DNA of 64,000 bases, from contig NZ_CP109442.1 in the NCBI RefSeq assembly GCF_036227205.1, positions 9,920,001 through 9,984,000 on the forward strand, written 5' to 3'. The stretch is from Amycolatopsis sp. NBC_01480. Its GTDB lineage: Bacteria > Actinomycetota > Actinomycetes > Mycobacteriales > Pseudonocardiaceae. The notes under the pieces were generated by a model. That model was not told where the DNA came from. It saw only the letters and a list, made by a program, of their open reading frames with translations, and searched no databases. A program made the translations under genes and the position numbers. Below are positions 20,056 through 29,904 of this stretch, piece after piece. Position 1 is the stretch's first letter. Each line of letters begins with the position of its first letter.

Positions 20056-20880
20056 TCACGGCAGCCGGACCGATCCGGTGATGCCGATGACCGTGTCACC
20101 GCCCACCCAGATGTCGGAGCCGTCCCGTTCGACGTGGACGCGGCCGCGGCGCCGGAGGCGGGTGCCCTGGGCGGCGACGTAGGACTCCGGCGCCTGCCCG
20201 GTGCCGATCAGCCATTGGCCGATCGCGGCGTTGAGGCTGCCGGTCACCGGGTCTTCGGCGGTGCGCACGAAGGCGCGGACTTCGAAGGCCGTTTCGCCTC
20301 CGGACGGGTGCGGGCCGACCACGCCGACCTTGTCGTGCTCACCGAAGGCGGCGGCGTCCGGCTCGATCGCGAGCACCGTTTCGGCGTCCTTGAGCAGGAG
20401 CGCGAGCCACCCGGGACCGTTGTCGGCCCACTGCGCGCCGACGACGTCCTCGTCCTTCAGGCGCAGTGCGCGCTTCACCTGAGCAAGATCCGCGGGATCG
20501 ACGTCGCCGCCGCGGATCAGGGGCGGCGCGGCGAACGCGAGCCGGTCCCCCGTGCGCCGCACGCGCACCAGTCCGGCCCCGCATTCCTGGACCAGGTCCG
20601 CGGCCTTCGGCACGCCGCCGGCTTCGAGCCACGCCCGCGCCGAGCCCAGCGTAGGGTGCCCGGCGAAGGGCAGCTCGCCTTCGGTGGTGAAGATCCGCAC
20701 CCGGTAGTCGGCGTCCGCGTGGACCGGGGGCAGCAGGAAGGTCGTCTCACTGAGGTTGGTCCAGCGGGCGAACGCGGCCATCTGCTCGTCGGTGAGCCCC
20801 TCGGCGCCGTGCACCACGGCGAGCGGGTTGCCGAGCAGGAACCGGCCGGTGAAGACGTCGATCTGGTGAAACGTGCGCAT
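20056..20880 (-). CDS. PhzF-family epimerase/isomerase
   Basis: A 274-residue PhzF-fold protein. The N-terminal FHQIDVFT, the catalytic Glu45 in NLSETTF, and GHPTLGSA and EDPVTGSLNAAIG are family hallmarks. PhzF itself isomerises a phenazine precursor, but most family members have unknown substrates and no phenazine genes are present here. ATG at 20880 is preferred; a GTG nine bases upstream is also in frame. It stands alone on the minus strand. Confidence 0.88.
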   Translation of the reverse strand: MRTFHQIDVFTGRFLLGNPLAVVHGAEGLTDEQMAAFARWTNLSETTFLLPPVHADADYRVRIFTTEGELPFAGHPTLGSARAWLEAGGVPKAADLVQECGAGLVRVRRTGDRLAFAAPPLIRGGDVDPADLAQVKRALRLKDEDVVGAQWADNGPGWLALLLKDAETVLAIEPDAAAFGEHDKVGVVGPHPSGGETAFEVRAFVRTAEDPVTGSLNAAIGQWLIGTGQAPESYVAAQGTRLRRRGRVHVERDGSDIWVGGDTVIGITGSVRLP

Positions 20881-20987
20881 GCTGCCCACCGTGGCATCGC
20901 GGGGGCGGGCGGGCCAGCGAATTCCGGCCTGCGGACGGGTTGCTTCCGGGCCAGCACGCGTGCATCGGCCGAGCCGCTTCCAGGCGG

Positions 20988-21347
20988 CTACTTCCGTTCG
21001 AGCGCGGCCAGGCGCAGCTCGAGCTGGTCGACCCGGTGCCGGAGCAGGGTGACCTGGGCTTCCAGGCTGACTTCCCGTTCGGCCCGGCGCTGGATGCGCG
21101 GGGAAGCCGCGGCGCGCTCGATCACCGCGTCCAGCCGGACCAGGCGCTGCGGCCCGTTCGGGCCGTCCACCAGCCGGGACTCGATCTCACCGTTGCGGTA
21201 CCAGGACCGCAGGGCCGAGCGGGAGACGCCGGCCTCGGCCTCCGCCTTGGCCAGCGTGACCCAGGGGGTCTCGTCCAGCCGCTCGAACAGCTCCAGCTCG
21301 TTCTGCCAGCGCGCGAGCCGGTCCTCCCAGTCCGACGGTGACTCCAC
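20988..21347 (-). CDS. Small MerR-like helix-turn-helix regulator
   Basis: This 119-residue protein has a helix-turn-helix segment (PWVTLAKAEAEAGVSRSALRSWYRNGEIESRLVDG, about residues 26-60) like MerR/excisionase DNA-binding domains, followed by a C-terminal coiled coil (about 78-117) probably used for dimerisation. GTG at 21347 follows AGGGAGGG; the longer TTG reading begins inside the TTGACA of the operator and is unlikely. It is divergent from the ClpN gene, with an 11-bp-arm palindrome between them, so it probably controls that unit. Confidence 0.75.
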   Translation of the reverse strand: MESPSDWEDRLARWQNELELFERLDETPWVTLAKAEAEAGVSRSALRSWYRNGEIESRLVDGPNGPQRLVRLDAVIERAAASPRIQRRAEREVSLEAQVTLLRHRVDQLELRLAALERK

Positions 21348-21370
21348 AGCACCCTCCCTTCGGCATGGTG

Positions 21371-21400
21371 ACCCTGTCAATATCAGTGTATTGACAGGGT
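21371..21400. promoter_or_regulatory. Large palindromic operator between HTH and ClpN genes
   Basis: ACCCTGTCAAT (21371-21381) and ATTGACAGGGT (21390-21400) are perfect 11-bp arms with an 8-base spacer. Each arm contains a TTGACA, reading outward on either strand. The flanks CATGGT and ACCATG add further symmetry. It lies 15 bp upstream of the ClpN gene and 24 bp upstream of the regulator, where a shared operator for both directions would be. Confidence 0.7.
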
Positions 21401-21415
21401 TGCAACCATGGAAGC

Positions 21416-22387
21416 ATGTTCGAGAAATTCACCGTGAAGGCCCGTCAGGTAGTCGTCGCGTCCCAGGAAGAGGCCAGACGGCTCAACCACAACTACATCG
21501 GCACGGAGCACATCCTGCTGGGGTTGCTCGAAACGCAGGACAGCATCGCGGCGAAGGCCCTGACCCAGCTCGGGCTGGACAAGGAGACGGCGCGGGCCGA
21601 CATCGCCGCGGTGGTCAAGCCCGGCACGGACGAGCGGAGCGGCCACATCCCGTTCACGCCGCGCGCGAAGAAGACGCTGGAGCTGGCCCTGCGCGAGGCG
21701 CTGCAGCTGCGCCACAACTACATCGGCACGGAGCACATCCTGCTCGCGCTGGTCGCGGAAGGTGAGGGCGTCGGCGCGAAGGTGCTGGCCGAGCGGATCA
21801 CCCCGATCGGCAAGATCCGGGCCACCGTGCTGGCGGAGCTGAGGGGTGCGCAGGAGGCTCCGGCCGGCAGCCCGTGGCCGTCCGGCACCGCCGCCACCGA
21901 GGACACCGTGTCCACCGCCAGCGCGCTGGCCGGTGGCTCCGCGGTCGGCAGCCATCACCTGCTCGAGGCGATGCTGCAGGCGGAGAACAGCATGGCGGCC
22001 AAGGTGCTGCGCGAGCTCGGGGTCGACCCGGCCGCGGTGGCCGCCAAGATCGACGAGCTCGACCCGGAGACGACCACCGACGCCAACCCGGAGGAAACCG
22101 CCGCCCGTCAGATGGAACTCCGGCTGGTCGGCGAAGAGGTCCACCTGATCCTGCGCGACCCGGGCACGGTCACGCTCGCCAAGAAGGTCACCGAGCTGTC
22201 CGACGGCCCGATCCGCGGCGCCGGTCCGGTCGCCGGCCTGTTCGTCCCGCTGTGGCGGTCGGTCAACCAGCTGCTGGGGCAGTTCCAGCACGTGCTGGAA
22301 CCGGAAGCCGAAGAAGCGGGCGGATCCGCCGCGGGCAAGGTGGCCAAGGCCGTGCGCTCGGTGCTCGCACCCCGGCTCCGCGGATGA
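21416..22387 (+). CDS. ClpN-repeat protein lacking ATPase domains
   Basis: This 323-residue protein consists of Clp N-terminal (double Clp_N) repeats. Two LNHNYIGTEHILLGLL / LRHNYIGTEHILLALV motifs (about residues 23-40 and 100-116) match ClpC, and a third degenerate repeat (GSHHLLEAMLQ, about 178) follows. No Walker A/B or AAA+ module exists, so it cannot unfold proteins itself. It may act as an adaptor, substrate receptor or decoy for ClpC. Its stop overlaps the monooxygenase start by four bases (ATGA). Control by the divergent MerR-like gene is likely. Confidence 0.85.
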   Translation: MFEKFTVKARQVVVASQEEARRLNHNYIGTEHILLGLLETQDSIAAKALTQLGLDKETARADIAAVVKPGTDERSGHIPFTPRAKKTLELALREALQLRHNYIGTEHILLALVAEGEGVGAKVLAERITPIGKIRATVLAELRGAQEAPAGSPWPSGTAATEDTVSTASALAGGSAVGSHHLLEAMLQAENSMAAKVLRELGVDPAAVAAKIDELDPETTTDANPEETAARQMELRLVGEEVHLILRDPGTVTLAKKVTELSDGPIRGAGPVAGLFVPLWRSVNQLLGQFQHVLEPEAEEAGGSAAGKVAKAVRSVLAPRLRG

Positions 22388-23556
22388 ACCGGCCGGGCAG
22401 TGCTTCCAAAACGGTTACCGGGAACGGAAACCAGCCGGAGAAGCCAGGGACCGTCGCCATCATCGGGGCCGGTCTGGGCGGGCTGATCCTGGCCCGGATG
22501 TTGCACCTGAACGGTTTCGACGCCGTGGTGTACGAACGTGATCCGTCACGCGGCGCGCGCGGTCAGGGCGGTATGCTCGACATCCACTCCGGGCAGCCGG
22601 CGCTGCGCGAGGCCGGGCTGATCGACCGGTTCCACGCGATCGCCCGCCCGGAGGGGCAGGACATGCGGCTGCTCGAGCCGGACGGCACGCTGCTGCTGCA
22701 GGAGGACACGCCCGAGGACGCCCCGTCCGCGCGGCCCGAGGTCGACCGCGCCGATCTGCGGGACCTGCTGCTCGATTCGCTGCCCGAGGGCATGGTGCGC
22801 TGGGGGCACGCGTTCGAATCCACGGCCGATGGGCGGGTGCACTTTTCCGCGGGGCGGAGCGCGACGTACGACCTGCTGGTCGGGGCCGACGGCGCGGAGT
22901 CCCGGGTCCGCGCGCTGCTCACCGACGCCCGTCCGGCGCACACCGGCCAGCACGTTGTCGAACTCGGCATTCCCGATGTCGATCGCACCCACCCCGACCT
23001 CGCGGCGATGGTCGGGCGTGGCAACTACTGGGTGCTCGGCGACGGGTTATCCCTTTCGGCGCAACGCAATGGCGACGGCCGCGTCCGCGTCTACCTCGGC
23101 TTCTTCCACACCGCCGAGGACTGGATCACCACCAGCGGCATCCCGTTCGACGACCCGGCCGCTGCCCGGGCACGCCTGATCGAGGAGTTTGACGGCTGGG
23201 ACCCCCGGTTCACCGCCCTGATCGCGGCCTGCGACGACACGGTCCAGCCCCGGTCGATCACCACGCTCCCGATCGGCCTGACCTGGCCGTCGACTCCGGG
23301 CGTCACCCTGCTCGGCGACGCCGCGCACCTGATGCCGCCGGTGGGCCAGGGCGCCAACATGGCGTTGCTCGACGGCGCACGGCTCGGCCTCGCGCTGGCC
23401 GCGCACCCGGACGACTTTCCCGCCGCCGTCCGGGAATTCGAACGCGAGATGTTCGAGCGCACCGGCGCCGCCGCCCGGATGTCCGCGGACATGCAGGAAC
23501 TCCTGACGTCCCCGGACGCCGCCCGGCGGATGCTGGCGTTCTTCCAACCGGCCTGA
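22384..23556 (+). CDS. FAD-dependent monooxygenase, TetX-like
   Basis: A 390-residue class A flavoprotein monooxygenase. It shows the FAD-binding GAGLGG (about residues 27-32), ERD at the end of strand 2, RADLRDLLL, and LLGDAAHLMPPVGQGANMALLDG near the C-terminus. That arrangement is like TetX and related hydroxylases that oxidise aromatic or polyketide compounds, including some antibiotics. ATG at 22384 overlaps the ClpN stop. The coupling suggests a stress- or drug-inducible unit under the palindromic operator; the substrate is unknown. Confidence 0.88.
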   Translation: MNRPGSASKTVTGNGNQPEKPGTVAIIGAGLGGLILARMLHLNGFDAVVYERDPSRGARGQGGMLDIHSGQPALREAGLIDRFHAIARPEGQDMRLLEPDGTLLLQEDTPEDAPSARPEVDRADLRDLLLDSLPEGMVRWGHAFESTADGRVHFSAGRSATYDLLVGADGAESRVRALLTDARPAHTGQHVVELGIPDVDRTHPDLAAMVGRGNYWVLGDGLSLSAQRNGDGRVRVYLGFFHTAEDWITTSGIPFDDPAAARARLIEEFDGWDPRFTALIAACDDTVQPRSITTLPIGLTWPSTPGVTLLGDAAHLMPPVGQGANMALLDGARLGLALAAHPDDFPAAVREFEREMFERTGAAARMSADMQELLTSPDAARRMLAFFQPA

Positions 23557-23570
23557 AGGCCGCTGGGGCG

Positions 23571-24932
23571 TCAGCGCACGGCGCCCACCACCGCCCATTG
23601 TCCCGAGCGCCAGCGGAAGAGGACCGCGGCCAGACGCAGCACCATGAACAGCGACAGGCCGACCCAGATCCCGGTCAGCCCCCAGCCGAAGGCCAGTGAC
23701 AGCCAGATCAGCGGCAGGAAGCCGACGCCGGCGCTGACCAGCGTCGCGGTGCGCAGGAAGGCGGCATCGCCGGCCCCCAGCAGTACGCCGTCGAGGGCGA
23801 AGACCACACCCGCGATCGGTTGCAGCGCCACGAAAAACCACCAGGCGTGCGGTATTTCGCCGAGCACTCCGGGGTCCGAGGTGAACGCGTGCGGCAGCGT
23901 GGTGGACAGCGCGGCGAACAGCACGCACAGGAAACAGCCCAGCATCAGCCCGTACGCGACGATCTGGGAGGCCACGCCCCGCGCCTGCCGCGCGGCCCCG
24001 CCGCCGAGCGCCGCGCCGACCAGCGACTGCGCGGCGATCGCGACGGAGTCGAGCACCAGGGAGAGGAACGTCCACAGCTGCAGCACGACTTGGTGCGCCC
24101 CGACCGCCTCGGTGGACGTCCGCGCCGCGACGGCCGCCGCGGACACGAAGCACGCTTGGAACGCGAGGCTGCGCAGCACCAGGTCGCGGCCAAGGGCGAG
24201 CTGCGCGCGCATCACGCCGAAGTCCGGCCGCAGCGGCACGCGTTCGCGCACCAGCGCCACGAGGAACATCGACGCGGAGACGATCTGCGCCACCACGTTC
24301 GCGATCGCCGAGCCCTCCAGCCCGAGATCCGCGACATAGACCAGGAGTGGGCACAGCACGGCCGAGATCCCGTTGCCCGCCAGCACATAACGCAACGGCC
24401 GGGCCGCGTCCTGCACGCCGCGCATCCAGCCGTTGCCGGCCATGGTGACGAGGATCAGCGGCGCCCCGAACAACGCGATCCGCAGCCAGGACACGGCGGC
24501 CGCGGCGATCTCGTCACTGCCCGACAGCGCCCGGGCGATGGGCTCGGCGAGCAGCTGCCCGGCCACCAGCAAAACGAGCCCGACGAGGATCGCCAGCCAG
24601 GTCGCCTGCACCCCCTCGCTGACCGCCTCGGACCGCCGCCCGGCGCCGTGCAGCCGAGCGGTGCGCGAAGTGGTGCCGTACGACAGGAAGGTCAGCTGCG
24701 TGGAAATCTGCGACAGCACCACCCCGCCGAGCGCGAGCCCGGCCAGCGGCAACGCGCCGAGGTGCCCGACCACCGCGGTGTCGACCAGGACGTACAGCGG
24801 TTCGGCGGCCAGCACACCCAGCGCGGGCAGGGCGAGGCCGAGCACGCGCCGGGCCGGGATGCGGTCACCGGGGCTGGAGCCGGAGCCGGTCCTCGGCTCC
24901 GGGGCTTCTGACAACGGGGCTTTTTCGGGCAC
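23571..24932 (-). CDS. MATE-family efflux transporter (DinF-like)
   Basis: This 12-helix MATE transporter (453 residues from the chosen start) extrudes cationic drugs or metabolites using Na+ or H+. It begins PARRVLGLALPALGVLAAEPLYVLVDTAVVGHLG, a typical DinF-type helix 1. The start is uncertain: GTG at 24932 overlaps its own GGAG, and the frame stays open to 25118 with low-complexity sequence. In other actinobacteria a dinF gene lies between nrnA and truB. Here it is still behind nrnA, but 459 bp and a P450 fragment intervene. Confidence 0.85.
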   Translation of the reverse strand: MPEKAPLSEAPEPRTGSGSSPGDRIPARRVLGLALPALGVLAAEPLYVLVDTAVVGHLGALPLAGLALGGVVLSQISTQLTFLSYGTTSRTARLHGAGRRSEAVSEGVQATWLAILVGLVLLVAGQLLAEPIARALSGSDEIAAAAVSWLRIALFGAPLILVTMAGNGWMRGVQDAARPLRYVLAGNGISAVLCPLLVYVADLGLEGSAIANVVAQIVSASMFLVALVRERVPLRPDFGVMRAQLALGRDLVLRSLAFQACFVSAAAVAARTSTEAVGAHQVVLQLWTFLSLVLDSVAIAAQSLVGAALGGGAARQARGVASQIVAYGLMLGCFLCVLFAALSTTLPHAFTSDPGVLGEIPHAWWFFVALQPIAGVVFALDGVLLGAGDAAFLRTATLVSAGVGFLPLIWLSLAFGWGLTGIWVGLSLFMVLRLAAVLFRWRSGQWAVVGAVR

Positions 24933-25147
24933 CTCCGGAGGGTAACCACCAGCACCGACAGTTTCGGGCTGGTCGCCGGGGATCACAGTTCCTGGTTGAC
25001 CGGCGGCGGGGTTCGGGCCGCGCTTGGCCACGAGTTCCGGCTGTGTGCGGCCACGATTTCCGGCTGGGCGGCAGCAAGATCCGGACCATGGCCACGGGCC
25101 CTGGCGGCCCGCGGTCACGGGTTCGCGCCCGCCTGACAGCGCCGGTC

Positions 25148-25399
25148 TCAGCCGCCGGGGATCAGGCGCCGAGGAGGACTGGCAAGGTGGCCGTTCCCGC
25201 CGAGGCCGGCCTTGACGTCGGCGTAGCGCGTGACCAGCCAGATCGACGCGCCATCCGGCGAGTTCGCGCGGTGCACCGGGCCTGCCTCGCGCAGCCGTGC
25301 GTACGCGCGCACCGGGTCGTTCAGGAAGCCGCCATCGAACTGGACAGCGTCAGATCGGACAGCATCGGATCGGGCAGGGCCCGGACCAGCGTCAGGCAC
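25148..25399 (-). pseudogene. Cytochrome P450 N-terminal fragment
   Basis: The 83-residue reading contains NDPVRAYARLREAGPVH and ASIWLVTRYADVKAGLG. This is the N-terminal signature of actinobacterial cytochrome P450s up to the B-helix region. After about 70 residues the similarity ends and a stop follows. The I-helix, ExxR and heme-Cys parts are absent on either strand nearby. It overlaps the end of nrnA by 8 bases. It is best read as the remnant of a lost P450 gene left between nrnA and the MATE gene. Confidence 0.75.
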
Positions 25400-26405
25400 T
25401 CCGAGACCCCAGCAACGGCGCCCGCCCCAACGCCCCGCGGAGCCCCGCCAGCACCTCGTCCGAAGTGCCCTCCACCGTGCAACCCGCGGCCATCCGGTGC
25501 CCGCCCCCGCCGAACTCCGCGGCGGCCACCGACACGTCGACCGCGCCCGCCGAGCGCAGCGACACCGTCCACAGCCCGGGCCCGGCCTCCTTCAGCACCG
25601 CCGCCACCCCCGCCTCCCGCGTCGCACGCACGACGTCGATGACGGACTCGACCTCTTCACTGCGCACGGTCGCAGCGGCCTCCGCGCGGACCACCGCGTG
25701 CACGAAGCCGAAGCCCTGCGCGGCATCCGGCTCCAGCCGCGCCTCCGCCAGCACCGCGGACAGCATCGGCAGCCAGGCGAACGGGTGGTCGTCGACGATC
25801 CGCCGGGCCACCGCGCCCGGGTCGACGCCCGCTTCCAGCAGCCGCGCGGCGATCCGGTGCGTCTCGGGGCTGGCGCGCCGGAAGCCGCTGGTGTCGGTGA
25901 CGATCCCGGCGTACAGGCAGCGCGCGATGGGCTCGTCGATCGGCGCGCCCATCGCCTCGATGATCCGCGTGACCAGCACCGCGGTCGCCTCCGCGCTCTC
26001 GTCCACCACGTGATGGGTACCGTAGAGGGCGTTGGTCGCGTGATGGTCCACGACCAGCACGTCACCGCCCGCCGCGCGGACGGCGTCGACCCGCGCCGCG
26101 AGACGGCCCAGGCGCTTGGGCGTCGGGGTGTCCAGCGCGACCAGCAGCCGCTCCGACGCCGGGAGCGCGTCGACCCGGGTCAGCAGGCCGCCCTCGTCGA
26201 GCCAGCGCAGCGTCTCCGGCGCCTCGTCCGGCTCGCCGAACGACACCCGCACGCTCGCCCCGCGTTGCTGCAACACCCGGCCGAGGGCCAGCGCGCTGCC
26301 CAGCGCGTCGGCGTCCGGGCGCACGTGCCCGAGCAAGGTCACGTCGGTGGCCCCGGCCAGCAGTGCGACCGCGGCCTCGATGTCCTGCGCCAAAGTAGCT
26401 GTCAC
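25392..26405 (-). CDS. nrnA: DHH/DHHA1 phosphoesterase (NrnA-like nanoRNase/pAp phosphatase)
   Basis: A 337-residue DHH-family protein. The DHH motif is in LVVDHHATN, HVRPDADALGSALAL is motif I, and the C-terminal DHHA1 domain ends with GGGGHRMAAGCTV. Such proteins degrade very short RNAs and dephosphorylate pAp or cyclic-dinucleotide products. The GTG start at 26405 has no ribosome site but is 8 bases behind TAGCGT, suggesting a leaderless transcript. It normally follows rbfA in actinobacteria; here rbfA is 5.6 kb away. Confidence 0.92.
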   Translation of the reverse strand: MTATLAQDIEAAVALLAGATDVTLLGHVRPDADALGSALALGRVLQQRGASVRVSFGEPDEAPETLRWLDEGGLLTRVDALPASERLLVALDTPTPKRLGRLAARVDAVRAAGGDVLVVDHHATNALYGTHHVVDESAEATAVLVTRIIEAMGAPIDEPIARCLYAGIVTDTSGFRRASPETHRIAARLLEAGVDPGAVARRIVDDHPFAWLPMLSAVLAEARLEPDAAQGFGFVHAVVRAEAAATVRSEEVESVIDVVRATREAGVAAVLKEAGPGLWTVSLRSAGAVDVSVAAAEFGGGGHRMAAGCTVEGTSDEVLAGLRGALGRAPLLGSRSA

Positions 26406-26430
26406 AGTGCGTCACGCTACGCTCTGCGGG
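26406..26430. promoter_or_regulatory. 25-bp divergent region with overlapping -10 boxes
   Basis: Only 25 bases separate the GTG of nrnA (minus) and the ATG of the methyltransferase (plus). Plus-strand TACGCT (26418-26423) is 7 bases from the ATG. Minus-strand TAGCGT (26419-26414) is 8 bases from the GTG. Both genes lack ribosome sites. The boxes share two bases, so polymerase could serve only one direction at a time. Confidence 0.5.
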
Positions 26431-27468
26431 ATGCCTGAGTACGTGATCCTCGTGCACCCGTCCGCCAATCGGGTCTACGCCGCCTCCTCCCCCGCGCTGT
26501 TGCGCGCCGAGCTGGCGGTGTTCGGCGCGGCCGGGCTGGCCGCCGGGCTCTCGTCGGTCGAGGAGGTGGAGCTGGGCGGCGTCGGGTACGTCAAGTTCAC
26601 CAGCCCCGCCCCGCTGACCGGGGACGACCTGGCGCTGCTGTCCAACCTCTCCTCGCTGTACGCGCTGTTCGAGCTCGGCGACGGCGTCTTGCGCCCGGTC
26701 ACCGTGAAGCCGCTGGCGAAGACGGACTCGGACCTGCTCACGATCCAGAAGTACCCGGGCAAGACCAACGAGCAGTTCACCAAGCTGCTGCTCAACATCA
26801 CCCTGCTGGCCACCGACGCGCCGGCCGCGTGGCCGAGCCGCCCGCTGCGCCTGCTCGACCCGCTGTGCGGCCGCGGCACCACGCTCAACCAGGCCGTGAT
26901 GTACGGCTTCGACGCCACCGGCCTCGACGTGGACGGCAAGGACTTCGAGGCCTACGAAGCGTTCCTCAAGACCTGGCTGCGCACCAAGCGCGTGAAGCAC
27001 ACCGCCGACTCAGGACCGTTGCGGCGCAACAAAGTCCGGCTCGGGCGGCGGCTCGACGTCGAGTACGCCTTCGACAAGGACGCCTACCGCTCCGGCGACA
27101 CGCGCCACCTCACCTTCTTCAACGCCGACACCCTCACCTCCGACGAGCTGCTGCGCCCGAACTCCGTGGACCTCGTCGTCACGGACGCCCCGTACGGCGT
27201 CCAGCACGGCAGCCACCGCGAAGCCGGCCTCGCGCGCAGCCCGCGCGACCTGCTGGCCGCCGCCGTTCCCGTGTGGACGCGGGTGCTGCGCCCGGGCGGC
27301 GCGCTCGGGATCTCCTGGAACACCAACGTCTTGCCCCGCGAAGAACTCGTCACGGTGCTCAAGCGGGCCGGGCTGGAGGTCCGCGAGGGCGGGCCGTACG
27401 AGGAGTTCGCGCACCGCGTGGACCAGGCCATCGTGCGCGACCTCGTGGTGGCGGCCAAAAGCTCGTGA
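26431..27468 (+). CDS. TRM11-like SAM-dependent methyltransferase
   Basis: A 345-residue methyltransferase. Its N-terminal half (about 1-110) resembles the THUMP/ferredoxin-like region of tRNA-modifying enzymes. The catalytic half has LLDPLCGRGTTLNQA (about 147, SAM-binding) and the base-modifying motif TDAPYGVQHG, a DPPY variant. The family includes Trm11-type tRNA guanine-N2 methyltransferases, so an RNA target is likely, though DNA cannot be excluded. It converges with the dialkylglycine decarboxylase gene at a long shared hairpin. Confidence 0.82.
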   Translation: MPEYVILVHPSANRVYAASSPALLRAELAVFGAAGLAAGLSSVEEVELGGVGYVKFTSPAPLTGDDLALLSNLSSLYALFELGDGVLRPVTVKPLAKTDSDLLTIQKYPGKTNEQFTKLLLNITLLATDAPAAWPSRPLRLLDPLCGRGTTLNQAVMYGFDATGLDVDGKDFEAYEAFLKTWLRTKRVKHTADSGPLRRNKVRLGRRLDVEYAFDKDAYRSGDTRHLTFFNADTLTSDELLRPNSVDLVVTDAPYGVQHGSHREAGLARSPRDLLAAAVPVWTRVLRPGGALGISWNTNVLPREELVTVLKRAGLEVREGGPYEEFAHRVDQAIVRDLVVAAKSS

Positions 27469-27507
27469 GTGTTCATGACGGTTCTAACCGTCATAAACAC
27501 TCACGAG
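27462..27507. terminator. Bidirectional terminator hairpin
   Basis: Two 22-base arms (27462-27483 and 27486-27507) pair with one mismatch and almost no loop. The left arm includes the methyltransferase stop codon; the right arm ends 5 bp before the convergent aminotransferase stop. It can terminate both transcripts. Confidence 0.85.
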
Positions 27508-27511
27508 TCCT

Positions 27512-28888
<1,377 letters not shown>

Positions 28889-28901
28889 TCACGATTCCGG
28901 C

Positions 28902-28925
28902 TGTGCTGTTCGGCTTTACTGCACA
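28902..28925. promoter_or_regulatory. Candidate LysR operator
   Basis: TGTGC (28902-28906) and GCACA (28921-28925) form a dyad with a 14-base spacer between the aminotransferase and LysR genes, just upstream of the LysR start. LysR proteins bind such interrupted dyads in divergent promoters. Symmetry and location are the only support. Confidence 0.4.
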
Positions 28926-28936
28926 ACAATGACTGG

Positions 28937-29815
28937 ATGCTGAACCCCTGGCGGCTGTCGCTGCTCAGCCGGCTCGACTCGCTCGGCACCATCCGGGCCG
29001 TCGCCTCGGCGTCGAACCTGAGCCCTTCGAGCGTGTCCCAGCAGCTCGCGGTGCTGGAGGCGGAAACCCACACCCAGCTGCTGGAACGCACCGGCCGGCG
29101 CGTCCGGCTGACCCCGGCCGGGCTGGTGCTGGCCCGGCGCGCGCGGGCGGTGCTCGACCACATGGAGACCGTCGAGGCGGAGCTGCGCAGCCTCGGTGAC
29201 GAGCCGGTGGGACGGGTGCGGCTCGGCGCGTTCCAGAGCGCCGTGCACAGCCTGGCGGTGCCGGCCGTGACGCGGCTGGCGGACGCGCACCCGCACCTCC
29301 AAGTCGAACTGCTGGACCTGGAGCCGCACGAGAGCCTGCCCGCGCTCAGGGCCGGCGACGCGGACATCATCATCACCACCACCGACTTCGTCGAGCAGCC
29401 ACTGGGCCCGGACGTCGACCTGGTGCCGCTGACCACCGACCCGGTCGTGCTGGTGCTGCCGCCCGGACGCGCCGGGCGGGGGCCGGCGGACCTCGCCGCC
29501 TACGCGGGCGAGGCCTGGGCGTTCGAGAAACCCCAGTCGTACATGGCGAATCTGGCCACCCGCCTGTGCCGCGAATCGGGGTTCGAGCCGCGCGTGGTCT
29601 GCCGGTTCAGCAACTACCTGCTGACGCTGCAGCACGTCGAGGCCGGGCTGTCGATCGCGCTGCTGCCCGGCCTGGCCGTGGACCCGCGTTACCGCGTCAC
29701 GACTAGAGAACTGGCGGTCCCGGTGACCCGCACGATCACCGCCGCCGTCCGCCGCGGCTCACCCCAGCGCGCCGCGGTCAACGTGGTCCTCGACGCCCTG
29801 CGGCACCACCCGTAG
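28937..29815 (+). CDS. LysR-family transcriptional regulator
   Basis: This 292-residue protein has the LysR winged helix at residues 1-60 (LSLLSRLDSLGTIRAVASASNLSPSSVSQQLAVLE) and a periplasmic-binding-like effector domain. It is divergent from the DgdA-like gene and probably regulates it in response to its amino acid substrate. ATG at 28937 is the first in-frame start giving the standard N-terminus; there is no obvious ribosome site. Confidence 0.9.
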   Translation: MLNPWRLSLLSRLDSLGTIRAVASASNLSPSSVSQQLAVLEAETHTQLLERTGRRVRLTPAGLVLARRARAVLDHMETVEAELRSLGDEPVGRVRLGAFQSAVHSLAVPAVTRLADAHPHLQVELLDLEPHESLPALRAGDADIIITTTDFVEQPLGPDVDLVPLTTDPVVLVLPPGRAGRGPADLAAYAGEAWAFEKPQSYMANLATRLCRESGFEPRVVCRFSNYLLTLQHVEAGLSIALLPGLAVDPRYRVTTRELAVPVTRTITAAVRRGSPQRAAVNVVLDALRHHP

Positions 29816-29904
29816 TTTCTGGACTTGCTGGTCCAATTCCAAGTGGGCACGCTGGCGGTCACGAGCCGCGGAACCGGCGGCACCACAAGGAAAGCAGGTT
29901 GGTC

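Noticed and set aside
20056..20880. Phenazine biosynthesis locus
   Set aside because: Only a PhzF-fold gene is present, with no PhzA-E or G homologues; most PhzF-family proteins are unrelated to phenazines.
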